Made by a program: the position numbers and the translations under genes
Assembly: GCA_030765065.1 (NCBI GenBank)
Contig: CM060990.1
Span: forward strand, 461,054,321-461,118,320
Reading direction: 5' to 3'
DNA length: 64,000 nucleotides
Source of the DNA: Deroplatys truncata
Lineage: Eukaryota; Arthropoda; Insecta; Mantodea; Mantidae
Notes under the pieces: generated by a model
Told to the model about the DNA's origin: nothing
The model's database searches: none
Seen by the model: the letters and a program-made list of their open reading frames with translations, nothing else
Shown: in pieces, positions 36,007 to 47,850 of the stretch
Layout: every line of letters begins with the position of its first letter
Numbering within the stretch: position 1 is the first letter of the stretch

Positions 36007-37085
36007 TCACTCGTGGTTGCAGAAACGAAAGTGAGGCTTGAAACACGTCAACTTGCTGCCTGCAAGTGCTAAATCACGGATTGACAATGAAGAAATTACC
36101 AAACAGAAAAGCACTGTAGTTATTCTGCATAATTGCTGGTTAAATTTGTCAACTATAATATATGTAGATTTCCCGTGGTTCAGGTTACAGACAGGGATTG
36201 TGTAAATAATGAATTTATAAAGGTAAAATATTGAGAATATGCTATCTCATATAAAGACAATCTTCTAAATGTTTTCCAAATGCGTTATTCCTGAATATCA
36301 CAATTATAGCCGAGACTTTTTCTGCGTTAACAAACAGCGAGCTTTGTGTTCTGTTGAGCAGGTGCCTTCAAATTGTCGCTAGCTACTTAAACTACATGCG
36401 GTGTTGTTACGTCCAGCTTCTCTCTTTGTACCTAGGTTTCATATGTTCAGTGGGAAATCAAAAAGAGTGTTTAACAAGACCATTGCTAAATATCTACTTA
36501 AATTCCCAAAGTTTAGCGTGATGTGCTTCATAACAACATGCCATTTCAAACATAATATACCCAGAAATGTGCTGAAACGCCGAGTATTGTACATAGTTGA
36601 AGACTATCAAACACGATTCATTTTCTCGACAAAATCAGTTCACCTCGATAATAGTTTTGAAGATCTTACAATCACTGTTCCTTTGTAGAGACGTCGAAGC
36701 CGAAAACAGTGACTAAAAAAACGCTAATATCTGTTTTGCTGTACTGGAATTCAAGTCTGTCTGTCTTTCTGTCTTCCTTCTTTCTTTCTTTCTTTCTTTC
36801 CTTCTTGAGATTTCAAAAGAACTCGTTTAGGGTTGAAGGTGGACCTTTAGAGCAAATTGAAATTCCCACAGGTGAAATTATATATCGTTTCGAAATGTTT
36901 TTATTTATCGACTTCCTGCAACGTGTTGGAGTCCATTTCACTAACCAGTTTGTGTGGAAGAGTTTTAAGACTCTGACATTTTCCCAAGGATTTTTGTAAA
37001 ATTAAAGGTAATAAAACAGCAACGGTTACTCTTATCGGGGTGGTACACACCAAAGCCCCCATCGATCTTAACGATCAGGGTATGT
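36007..37085. other. No recognised gene; (TTTC)n tract
   Basis: A CTTT-rich microsatellite lies at about 36765-36805. Two open frames of about 95 codons (36401-36688 and 36709-36999) show no recognised motif and are poor candidates. Confidence 0.4.
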
Positions 37086-37160
37086 TGCCATTGTAGCTCA
37101 GTTGGCTAGATCAGTGGCACGGTAAGCCGAAGATCCGTGGTTCAAATCCCGACTATGACA
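37086..37160 (+). other. tRNA-like sequence (SINE head or tRNA pseudogene)
   Basis: TAGCTCAGTTGGCTAGA is a good A box and D arm, and GGTTCAAATCCCG is a good B box and T loop. Taken as a cloverleaf, the acceptor ends GCCATTG and CTATGAC pair at five of seven positions and the T stem is imperfect, so a working tRNA is unlikely. Following AT-rich sequence may be a SINE body, but there is no second copy in this window to confirm it. Confidence 0.55.
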
Positions 37161-38071
37161 TTCAGTCTTTCAACTTTAGCCTAAACACGACATGTGTGAA
37201 AGAACCAATAGAACAATAGGCAATGAATTCAAAAATTTAAAATGTACACTTCAGTCACATAAATAACTACCTTTAACTGTACTTCCACACTGACGTGTGC
37301 TAAAGTTGTATATACGTCCATAACATACAGTAATATACTTTTTTACTACTAAAGCTAGAAGTATGCATTTTGCACACATTCTGAGCTACGCAAAATGTTT
37401 TACCACAAATCAAAATCATGTCTGCACCTCTTACAGTTTACCGTCCCTTTTTACCATAATTTCATTATTTTAATCAGCTGTTTTAACTCCTTTAATTTTA
37501 GAGATATTGACTGAACTTTTAATTATTTATTTTTTACACCACTACCAACAATATGTATTATTTTAAGTTTAAAAGCCTTTAAACACTTAGAGAAACTGAA
37601 CTGTTGAATAAATTATGGGAATTACATGTTTAAGCCTTTTTCACACTAAACTGAGTTTTATGTATTAGGAAATAATCTTTTTGATTTGAAAAACGTTCTT
37701 GTAACAACATATTTATTGAAACTGAAACTTCCTATGATTCAAAATGTAAAATAAGAAGTATCCGAGAAAAATAACTCTAGTTGGACTAACCTGTCAAGGT
37801 TAAAAAAATAAACTCCGTTAAAACGGCAACCTTATTAGGTGATGGAGGAATAAGACAGCCGTAAGCAATTTTATTAGTTTTTTCCAAACACAAAAAACAA
37901 TTTAAATCCAAAGCACGTCGTTTTTTCGCCAATTTTGTCATATTCTCCCCTTAGACAATGCACCTGTGAAATTCGATATAAAATGAAAAAAAATCGAAAA
38001 AAAAGTTTTTAATTGTATATTTGAAGACTTTTCGCAAATGCATGGCTCCAATTGCTATTTCATAAGCACAG
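37161..38071. other. No recognised feature
   Basis: AT-rich DNA; the first part may be the body of a SINE headed by the tRNA-like sequence. Confidence 0.4.
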
Positions 38072-38382
38072 AATATACAAATTTAAATTGAGTTTTATTT
38101 ATGGACGCCCTTTAACTGTGCTCCTTAGCGTCCCATTCTATATTGGGCGTGAACGACCAAAGGTTTTGCTCAGAGACCTCTTTATCAGGCTTGGGGTTCT
38201 TTTACGTGCCGTAAATCTACGACACGGGACCACCGGCTTTACTTCCCTTCCGAAGGAAGCCTGCTAAGGATTTTTACGCCCGAAAGAATCCATCGCCCTC
38301 CGTCGGGTTTGAACCCGCGACCTTGGGAACTAAAGGCTATCATGGTAACCACTACACCACGGAAAACGACGAACATACAAAT
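38072..38382 (-). mobile_element. SINE family A, copy 2 (full length with tRNA-like head)
   Basis: On the minus strand it begins with a tRNA-like head: TCCGTGGTGTAGTGGTTACC (A-box region, from about 38362) and CGCGGGTTCAAACCCGAC (B box). The conserved body follows (CTTCCTTCGGAAGGGAAG, GTCCCGTGTCGTAGATTTAC, GGCACGTAAAAGAACC) and then a tail ending ACTCAATTTAA. It is flanked by AATATACAAAT (38072-38082) and AACATACAAAT (38372-38382), an 11-bp target duplication with one mismatch. Transcription would be by RNA polymerase III from the internal boxes, and movement would need a LINE. Confidence 0.88.
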
Positions 38383-41188
38383 ACCTATTAAAGTGTCATA
38401 GAAAAAGTGGTGCACGTTTCTAAAAATACTATCTAATGAGAATCATGAAGCTTCCCATTTAGCTTTAGTTTTTAGTTAAGCTTTAGTTAATTAATATTAT
38501 TCAGTATATCGATAAATCTTAGAAAATTGTTTATTGTTTATCTCGTTGCTGCAATGTGCCACTTGCTTTGTTCTCGAAAGTATTACTCACTGATGAAACC
38601 ACTGCTTCACAGAAACAAGGGATACGCACTTTCAAGAGAGTACCTGTATTATTCTTGTTAAGCATAATTATTGTATATACTTATTTCGTAAACGTAGTAT
38701 GTATGAATTACATCTTCTCGTGTAGTTGATTCAACGATTGTTTCCTTAATTAGCAGCTCTCAGTGCACATCTAAATAATTATCCTGAGAGGAAGCAGTAT
38801 TATGACTAATTCAGAACTTCTTGCAAATAAAGTTCAATTATAGTGTATAAATATTAACGGAGTGTGTTTTTAACAGAGTTTTAGAGTTTTACCACCTGAG
38901 AAATTTCCTTTGCCGTTTAGGTGCCTAAGTTACAGGTAGTATTTCATTTCCAACCAAAAACTCGATATAGATTTTTAACCTGAAATAAATCTTTAGATGT
39001 CACTGGAAACCATAAAAGAGCTCCATGTATTATGTCCGTGAACGTTATAACGGAAAAGCCAAAAGTAGAATAAATACAGTAGATTAGATTAGATTAGATT
39101 AGATTAGATTATTTAGATTATTAGATTAGAGTATTTCATTCGAGCATTATAAACCGTCTAAGTATGCCAGGTGAGGACTTTCAAGAACATTTTCCCGCCT
39201 TAAACAACCATTTACTTGGAAAAATATTGTTAGTGTTTCTTTAACAAAACATCTCCAAATTATTGACTTCAAATATCCAGTTTGAGATATTTTCAATGTG
39301 AATAGCATGCAGATATATGCTGAGATATTTGAGAATGTCCCGCGAAGTTCTCTCCATTGCTTTTGAATTTTAATTACTGGGAAATTATGCATCTTGGAAG
39401 ACATGGACAGCTCGTTATTACATACAATGTTGTCCGATAACCTTTATCGTTATATTAGCCCTTTCGGAAGTATTTGTTGGATATTGACAGGTCTCAAGTA
39501 GAGTGTATCTACTGGAACATATCTGAGAATGTGCGCATGGGTTCATTTGAAACAAGAATTGATTTATAATACAAACACTTGAGGTACTGTTCACAGTGTG
39601 CATTTAATCAAATTCATTGTGTCCAATTTAAGGGAAGTGATGGATGAAATTTTGGCAATTTTATCAACAACAGTTTTATTTAATATTATAAACAGTAGAT
39701 CTATATATTGGTCAAACTTTAGAGCCTTATAACGCTTGGAAGTTACTTGATTACGGAACATTTAAATGTCAATGTATATTAAATTCCTCTTAAAGTCACT
39801 TTACAGCGTTCTTCTGAATTGTGGGTTTACTCGCATTCAAATTCTATAGGAAGTTATAATTTTCATGCTAGAAACCCCATACTCTTACTCTGAAACCACG
39901 TTTAAAGATACCTCAGTCTTATTCTGGATAAATTGCATAGTTTCAGAATTAAAAATAATGAAATGTGCCGTCTACATACGAAAAAACTAGAATTTTCAAA
40001 TCCATTGTTTTAATACTTTATTTCAGGTCTTTCATGCGTTCAATATACAAAACAAACAAAAAATACTGATATAAAATTATGTGCACATCAAATATGCTAC
40101 ACAGATTTTTTTTCAGGGCTTTAGCTTGCGTTTTATGAGAAAACCTAGATACACTTTGGATAAACTTTTTTTAAAAAAAAAACAAAATCCTTCAATAATT
40201 ACAAAACTAAACCGGTAGCAGCGAAACTTATTATTGGTGTTAATAACCACAAGAGGTTATTGTGCACAAAGACTTAAATATCTAGCCTAAAACGTTATAA
40301 TGAAATATTTCTTAGCCTATATTTATGATTAGCTTAAAGCTGAAGGTAGAATCACTTTTTATATGAATAGTTTGATGCATAAGCAGGGGAGTTGATGAAT
40401 AGAGAATTTCGTGAATTATATATAACATTTTTCTCTACTTCTCACTTGAAGCAGTGGAAGTACTGCGTTCTAACTCAAAACTGGCAAGCTTTGAGCAGCT
40501 CTGAATAAAAAAGCACATTTACAAAAATTGTATTTGTATGTGTCTGTTTGCGAACAGTATTTCCAGAAAACCAAAAAGTCTGATACATGCCAAATTTTAT
40601 AAGGAAAGCAGGTTTCTTTAAGGGACTGGGCTGAAGATTTGCAGGAAATTTTCTTTACTTTTAATGTTTTATTTTACAAAAATTCCTATAAAGGTCTGAA
40701 TATAAATGTCATATATTTTAACTACTGGCATAGGAGATGAAAGTTAGGTCTTGAACTTTCTGTAAGTAACATTTGAAGTTTTCTTCATTTTTATCCAATT
40801 TGCTATAACAGGAAAGAGAAAAGTAAATACCTACTGCAAAATAAACGAACATGTGGTTAAAGTAGGGTTTTATAACGCACCATATTCTTTATGATGTCAA
40901 AGAATTTCTATATTTTCGATGTTGTTGGTTTGTCTTCGAATATTTTAAGCTGCTCATTTTGATTTGCTAAGTGGTCGTTTTTTGTTTCTCATGGGCTCAG
41001 GTAAACAATATGTGATATCGAGACCAGCTTATAACAATCCACTTTTTAGGCATTTGTCTACCCGTCTCAGCCTTCTGTATGCTACCGTGTACTTGCGAAA
41101 TGTTGATATGGAAACTATTCCTGAGAGCGTTTATTATAAGAGATACGACCATGACCACGACCGCGACAGCAGCAACAACAACAACAAC

Positions 41189-41230
<42 letters not shown>

Positions 41231-42259
41231 TGTTACACAACAGCCAAGGCCTACCAACTTGACTGCCGGCCTCAAGTCCACATGCACACGGCAGAAGTTA
41301 GCGATCATCTAACCGACTTGTATTGCAGTAATGCCACGCTGCCATCCAGCTTTCGTGACGCCACTCCATAACTGGTTTCGTTGGCATTGAAGCTTATGGA
41401 GATTTGGTGAAATATTTGATTCTAACGCTTAGTTTGGGTAACAACAGCGTGTGAGCAATCTGTACTACTATGATTACAGTGAATGTAGTTTTAGTGGGTC
41501 TCTTTCCTTTTAACATTCGTGTGGAAAACAAAACGAAATATGATCGTTACCTTTCAAAAACTATTCATAGTTTTACTACAAGGTAGGGAAGTTTTAGGAT
41601 TTAATAAGAGTAATGATTAAGTCCAATTACAGTTTATTTTAATTATCCTACTAAAGCGGAAGGAACTTTCCTGCATCGTCTTAGCCTAGTTCGTAAGGTA
41701 GTCTACATATTGTACGAAAATCCCGGTACAGCAGATACAGATAATTACACAGGCGCGCGCGTTTCCCATTTAACCCTCCGATGGACACACTACTAATTTT
41801 GGTTTGTATTTCCCTAGTTATTGCATGAACAATGCTAAGGCTTCATGACATCTCTTTTTGTGAATGACATGATTTATAAGATAATGACGTGAAAATATAA
41901 AATATAACAATTTTCTTAGAATCATTCCGATCTAATATAAGGATGAACGACAATTGTCACTTGAGGCCTTATGGCAGTTTTTACCTCTTGTTAAATTTTC
42001 TGCAGTAGTGTTTGTTGCCTAAGCAGTCCAACAACAATACTATAAAATTGGGCATCCTTAGGCAGCAATGTTAAAGAAATACTGCAGGAAACGGATGGTT
42101 TCATGAGGTAAGCTAATCGAATATTATTTTTTTCAAATACTGATTATAAACTACAAAAATGGAAGAAATAATATTAGTGTCAGTTCATTGGCATTAATAT
42201 AAATACTGAAGGATGATAACTCACCAATAATGAAGGAGTTACAAATATATTTTTAACAT
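38383..42259. other. No recognised gene; two microsatellites
   Basis: A pentanucleotide tract (ATTAG)n lies at about 39080-39120 and an (AAC)n(AAT)n tract at 41172-41229. The long poly-Asn, poly-Thr and poly-Ile frames around 41 kb are produced by the latter. The rest is AT-rich. Confidence 0.5.
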
Positions 42260-43400
42260 TTTTACATAAATAGGATTGATGGGAAGCTTGTTCCTGAAAA
42301 AGATGCTGACCAGATTCTCCTTCAGATGCTATATGAGGCAGATGATGATAACGAAAAGGTTTTTGACACGAGTGATGAATACTTGCTTTCACACTGTGGA
42401 GAAGAGAAGAGAGTGGCGAGGTAGAAGAGGAGGAAAGAGTAGATTATGTTACTGATGAACATGATGATGATCCAGTAAATAATGATATTTTGTACAGGAT
42501 CAATTTACTGGCAAAAATGAAATGGTGTGGTAAAAAGAGCCCCGTGTTAGTAGACATCTAAATTTATCTCGTAATATTCTTCGTAACAATCCAGGTCCTA
42601 GAGGGGAAACACCCACGTCAATAACACATGTTCTAAGTCCATAATAACTCCAGAAATGGTTTCTGTCATTGTCAGGAAAACAGACGCACAGAGAGGTAAA
42701 GAGATGTACAAAGAGTGGAATGACTAATTCTGATAATATCCCCAAAGTATTTACTGGCCATGAAAACAACGTATGTTGGAGCTTTGAGGAATTCCGAGGA
42801 ATTTCAACCACACCATTGGAGAGAAGTGTATTCATCTGTCTTTGGATTTTCTGATCTTTGCCACTCACATCATGTGTCCCTAAAACTTATCCTCAGTCAT
42901 ACTCATATCTTCCTTACACTAATCAAAAGCAGTAATTGGTGAAGAGAAGACACAGAAATAATAGAATATTATAATAAATACAAGGGAGGAGTTGACACAA
43001 TGGATCAACTTGTAGGCATTTACAGTGTGAAACGTAACACCAAATGTTGGCACCTTGTATTCTTCTATAAAACCTTGATATTGCAGGGAGTGCCGTTTAA
43101 ATTATATGGCTACATCGCTACCCAGAAAGTCTATCTTCTACTCATAAGAGGTGAAAACGTCTGCTACTGTTAGGAAGACATTTGGTGCATCTTTATATCA
43201 ATAGTAGAGTCATGAATAGAAGATGAATACAAAAGCGAGCAAAAAGTAGCCTTGTTACCCTTGTATACGACTATGAGTACACAAAGGTGTTCTATGTGTT
43301 TAAGAGGTATGAACAAAAAATTGAAACATATTTTCAGAAATATGGAAACCCTACCTGCAGTTCCCACTCATGGAAATTTCTGATTTTCACGGTGTATGAA
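42260..43400 (+). pseudogene. PiggyBac-like transposase relic
   Basis: The N-terminal part (from about 42273) is acidic (IDGKLVPEKDADQILLQML, EADDDNEKVFDTSDEY), as in piggyBac transposases. Near 42510 TGKNEMVW and KEPRVSRHLNLSRNILRNNP follow, with PGPRG further on, a recognisable piggyBac entry segment. Most of the catalytic core is missing. Near 42960-43040 YNKYKGGVDTMDQLVGIYSV appears, then KRNTKCWHLVFFY, the diagnostic GGVDxMDQ block that holds a conserved Asp pair. A degraded Cys-rich tail lies at 43290-43390. Large internal deletion plus frameshifts: a dead copy of a TTAA-targeting DNA transposon. Confidence 0.75.
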
Positions 43401-44539
43401 TGAAAAGAAATGTGAAAAAGATTGTTATCCATTTAAGTAGAAGTAGAAACAATTCTGTTTTTCTTGGGGGGGGCGAGGGAATTCAGAATTTCTATTTTCA
43501 ATGTTGAAGTGTAATATTTTCTGTACCTAATAGGTAATAAAAGGATTTTGAAACTCTATCAAGTTGATATAAATCACATTTTCTAAGTGTTATGATGACA
43601 AAGCTACAGTTAAATTTCATTGTATTAATTGTGCTAATTTATATAAGTGAATTGTAACATATAAACATAACAAGTAATAATAATAATAATATAAATATAA
43701 TACAAATGCAATATTGAAAGTATATTATATACTTCATAACAAAGCACCAAAAATATATAATTATAACAAACGAAGCAATATCAATGCGTAAAACAGTTAA
43801 AATACCATGGGGTCCTGGAAACACCATTGCCAATTCTATTAACTACGAGTATTTACACATGCACAGCGGAGGATTAATAATACTGGGTCTCCAAGTATAT
43901 GTGCAAATATGGAATTAAAGTATAGGTAAGGAGATGGTGAGCTGAACACAACCTATAATATAAAGTCGACGTACAAAGCAGAAACCTCATAGTGTTTAAA
44001 ATATAGCAGTGTATAAATAATTTTCAAAAGTTATGTTACCTCCATATGTATCCATATCGCGTACACTAACGGTGGTTGTAAACATAAACGCTTATAAAAT
44101 ACGTATGGCCTTTATTGTCAAAGTGAACAGCTGCACATTCTGCGCAATAATTACTTTCGCAGCTAGGTATATACTATGTCCCAAGCATGTTATACAATGA
44201 AGATGAGGCTGCAGTGACACTGTTGCGACTACTGATGCAAACATAAATGAGAAATACAAAAATCACTGTAATTTATTAGACAATTATATGAGGCTTTGTT
44301 GTTACACATTACTAATCATTTTAAGTATCCATTATCATTTATAAACTTAAATAACGGGTTTCTCTTGAATGACGCGACTGGCAGCTCAACCACTCCTATG
44401 GCACTGCTACACGAAACCATTCGTGCAGTATAGGTGAAGCGGCCCGCCGTTCCTTCCCTAGATAATGCTAAGGATGAGAAACAATATGAATATGTTACGC
44501 TTGCCAATACGTAAATGATGATGCCCCTCTGCGTTTATA
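43401..44539. other. No recognised feature
   Basis: AT-rich DNA with no motif recognised; a G-run lies near 43467. Confidence 0.4.
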
Positions 44540-44750
44540 AAAGCCGAGCACATATTGAGTACATTATTGTACATTTCTGCAGCCAAAGTATTGGAAAATA
44601 CATCCGAATGCTGTCTTATAATTCGTCAAGCACATGGGAATTTGCTGCACAAACTTTACCTTAAATATTTCACGCAGAAAATAATCACAAGAAGTTATAT
44701 CTAGAGAGCGAGCAGGCCAGTCAATTATCCTGTCATCAAAACTACGGTGT
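44540..44750 (-). pseudogene. Short mariner-like transposase fragment
   Basis: Minus-strand frame from about 44748: FDDRIIDWPARSLDITSCDY then FLREIFKVKFVQQIP. This is the WPxRSPDLTxCDFFLWGxLK block around the third catalytic Asp, with several substitutions. A stop follows near 44575. Only about 60 residues are recognisable; the ends of the element were not found. Confidence 0.6.
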
Positions 44751-44906
44751 AATGGAACTCAGCAATTTTCTTAAACTTCTTTCCACGACAGCCCTTATTA
44801 CATTTAACTTGCTCCTCGATTAGAACATTACCTTCTATGCTTATTTTCGTCAAACACGGACTGTCTGTTTAGATGTTTCTTTACAACCTAAAAATGTGTT
44901 TTTGTT

Positions 44907-45206
44907 TGTCGTCCTCCGTGGCGTAGGGTTACCACTAGATAACCGAGGTTCCCGAGGTCGCGGTTTAAACCCGGCGGAGGGCGATGGATTTTTTCGGGCG
45001 TAAAAATCCTTAGCATGGCTTCCTTCGGAAGGGAAGTAAAGCCGGAGGTCCCGTGTCGTAGATTTACGGCACGTAAAAGAACCTCAAGCCTGATAAAGAG
45101 GCCTCTGAGCAAAATTACCTGTCTTTCACGCCCAATATAGAATGGGACGTTAAGGACCATAGCAGTTAAAGAGCGTCCATAAATAAAACTCAATTTAATT
45201 TTGTTA
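44907..45206 (+). mobile_element. SINE family A, copy 3 (sense strand)
   Basis: Begins with a tRNA-like head (CCTCCGTGGCGTAGGGTTAC, then GTCGCGGTTTAAACCCGG as B box) and continues with the shared body (AGCATGGCTTCCTTCGGAAG, GTCCCGTGTCGTAGATTTAC, GGCACGTAAAAGAACCTCAA) to a tail ACTCAATTT. TTTTGTT occurs on both sides (about 44899 and 45199), a possible short target duplication. It is in the opposite orientation to the other copies. The 118-residue minus-strand frame across it is not a gene. Confidence 0.82.
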
Positions 45207-47454
45207 GGAACGGTGACACCGGAGAATTTCTGAATACTCACAGTCTATAAGTGACTCCGCCGAAGTAAAACTGCCGTAGGCCACCGTACACGAGGTCATT
45301 CAACTGTAGCAGCGATTGTGCAATTAATAGCTTAAATTCTGCATATTAAAGCGAAAATAAATGAGAATGAACATGCTCAAATTTTGCTATAACATCGTTT
45401 TTATGCAAAAATATATTGTCTGGCGTTGCAATTTACATATTAGGAAACGGTGTGCCCATAGGATCTGGTCAGCATCTTTAACACTTTATTATTTCGATTT
45501 TAATGCATTTTGCAGTACTTTAAAAGCATTTCTCCATTCGGCAAAACTTAAAGTTTATACTCAGGCAATCAGCTGTAGCGCGACTCGCTTGATCCGTACG
45601 TTAGTATGGTACTACTACGGGGAGGTAATGTGGTCAGCACCACGCGTTTCCTAGCCGGAATATTCGCTTTCGCTAACTTTCGTAGTTCATCGTATACGCC
45701 ACAGGCAGGACATTGCAGTAAGAACTAGTTGGAGAACTAACCTTTCGTATCAATAATAACTTGTAAAATAACCACGAAAATAAGTGATCATGGATGGATA
45801 AATCGTTTTGATTCTTACACATCGGCTTTTAACACGTGTTCCAGACGTCATAGAATGGGTTATTATAAGTGGAATGGGGACACCAGTCATATTCTCCCCT
45901 TTTTGCTTAATTTACGGAAGTACTGTAAGAGAATCTATATGCTGGATATCTGCTGAAAAATTTAGCGAAGGAAAGAAGAAAGACAAACAAATGTGTATAA
46001 AAATAATATAATACGATCTGTATTTCTTTTATGAAAGAATTCTCTGGTCCACATATTTCCAGAATCCTTTGGCCCAAGAAAATACCAAAAATTAAGCTGT
46101 TATCGCACATACAATCCCCATTGTAACTTGCAAATATCACTCCCAAAGAGTAAGAGTGGAACTGCTTTCATGAGCCGTTAAGAATGTCATAAAATGTTCT
46201 CAAATCAGGAACTTAATGCATTTAACTACCGGGGCGTATACATATGAAGAACACGGACCATAAAAGTTCCTCTCATTCCTTATAGGGAATCTCAGATACT
46301 CAAAACTCTTTCCTGCAATTTCATTTTCCCCACGTGAGTAGATTACAGAGCTATCCTGAGCGACAGTTGGACTCTTAAAACAAGCCGAAAATAGATTGTA
46401 ACAAAGTTTGCTTTCCAATTCAGGCTGTTAACTGAACAGCTTTGTATTCCACTAAAAACTTCCCAAGTGTAGTGAATACAAGGCATAATAATGACCAGCA
46501 GTGGAGTTCCTTTAAGGGGACCGGGAATACCCTACCTCACCAATGTTAAAATTATAACCTTAATGTCTCACTTTCTGAGTATCTATTCATCGTACCTTCC
46601 TGAAATTGTTATCTAATATTCATGAAACCATAATAATGAAATACACTCAGGGATATTGCAATTTGTTTAGTTACAACTGCAAAATAACTTTTTAATTCTT
46701 TGTCAATCTTAACACAAATTTGTTCAAACTTTGATTGATAAAATGTCTTCAAATCCATTCATGAAAATGATCTTGGGTTAAAATTTGCAAAATTATATAA
46801 GCAATTTATGTTGTAGTTTCCAGGATCATTAATTGCTGAGAACATGGCACATTTGCAGAGAATAATCTTAGTTTCGACAAACAGGTAAAGTAAATAAAAC
46901 ATAAAGTATACCTCACCAAACTTCTAATACGAGTACATTCCAGCTTCTGTGCAAGTCCCAAGCATTCTAATTTAATTACCAATGCCAATATACAAACGGC
47001 AATAATGTATCTCCAATACAAAATGTCCCAATCTTATAATTTTTTTTAGAACAAGTTGTTTAACATTGAAATTCAGTATGCTTTTTTCACATTCTCATAT
47101 TGTTTTCTTAAAATCATCACTTTAAAGTATCTTAAATTAAATTGCAAAACTATTTAAAACATCATTTTTTCTGCTTACTGTAATTAAATCTGAATTCGTG
47201 ATTAGTCATTGAAGCACATTTATTTTTTTATTCTTTTGTGTTAAGGGATACTGTCACTACCAAGCAAGAGATGAACATGTGCTTTCTTTTCTTTTAGTTT
47301 TTCTTGCAATTAAAACATCTTCAGCCTTTAGAATCGAATGTTTGTTTATGTGTTTGAATTTGATACGCATTTTCTCCATGCCGGTCAACTATTAAAGAGC
47401 AATGGAGTAGTAGATGTCTGATCATTTAACTTCTTCTTCCTTTAAAGTATTAGG
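45207..47454. other. No recognised feature
   Basis: AT-rich DNA. Frames of 60-100 codons occur but none carries a motif I can place. Confidence 0.4.
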
Positions 47455-47850
47455 CCTTTTGGCCTGTTAGGAATTTTGAATCCAACTTTCCTTGGACGAT
47501 GTAAAGATCTCTCCCCGTTTGGACGATAGTGAGGCTTGGCTTTTGGGATTATATTTGTACGAAGCGATTCAGATGATTTGTCCATCTGTTCTGGTAAGGT
47601 TGTGCGTGATCAATTACATGTTCTAAATATAATTATTCCATCACTTGCTCATTTATGTTTATGATCTCATTTGGTATACCCTGCTGCTTATCTCATAAAT
47701 TTCATTTCATTAGCGGTTATTCTGCTTTCATCTTTCTTTCTTAATGTCCATGCCTCACTGACATATGAAAGTACAAGTCTCGCCAGGGTCTTGTATAAGA
47801 GAATTCTAGTATGTCTTTATACCAAGGAAGGTTACATAATGTTTAAAACA
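47455..47850 (-). pseudogene. LINE reverse transcriptase C-terminal fragment
   Basis: Minus-strand reading from about 47800: YKTLARLVLSYVSEAWTLRK, then DESRITANEMKFMR and AAGYTK. This is the thumb-side region (usually LxYGSEAWTL ... EMRFLRxxxGxT) of non-LTR reverse transcriptases. After frame changes, QNRWTNHLNRF (about 47585) and KPHYRPNGERSLHRPRK (about 47535-47485) match the WxxHVxRM ... YxPxGRRSxGRPRKRW tail common in arthropod LINEs. Stops and shifts are frequent. The catalytic YADD part is absent. Confidence 0.65.

Noticed and set aside
36401-36999. Pair of ~95-codon frames downstream of the LTR element, possibly an env-like remnant
   Set aside because: They lie outside the 5' LTR on the wrong strand for that element and contain no recognisable motif.
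37086-37160. Functional tRNA gene
   Set aside because: Acceptor and T stems have mismatches and no clear anticodon stem was found; better read as a SINE head or pseudogene.
39080-39120. Telomere-like repeat
   Set aside because: The period-five unit is TTAGA/ATTAG, not the insect telomeric TTAGG, and only about eight units are present; an ordinary microsatellite is more likely.
40964-41371. Poly-Asn/poly-Thr/poly-Ile proteins around 41 kb (and similar at 23.8 kb)
   Set aside because: These frames are translations of AAC/AAT microsatellites and their flanks.
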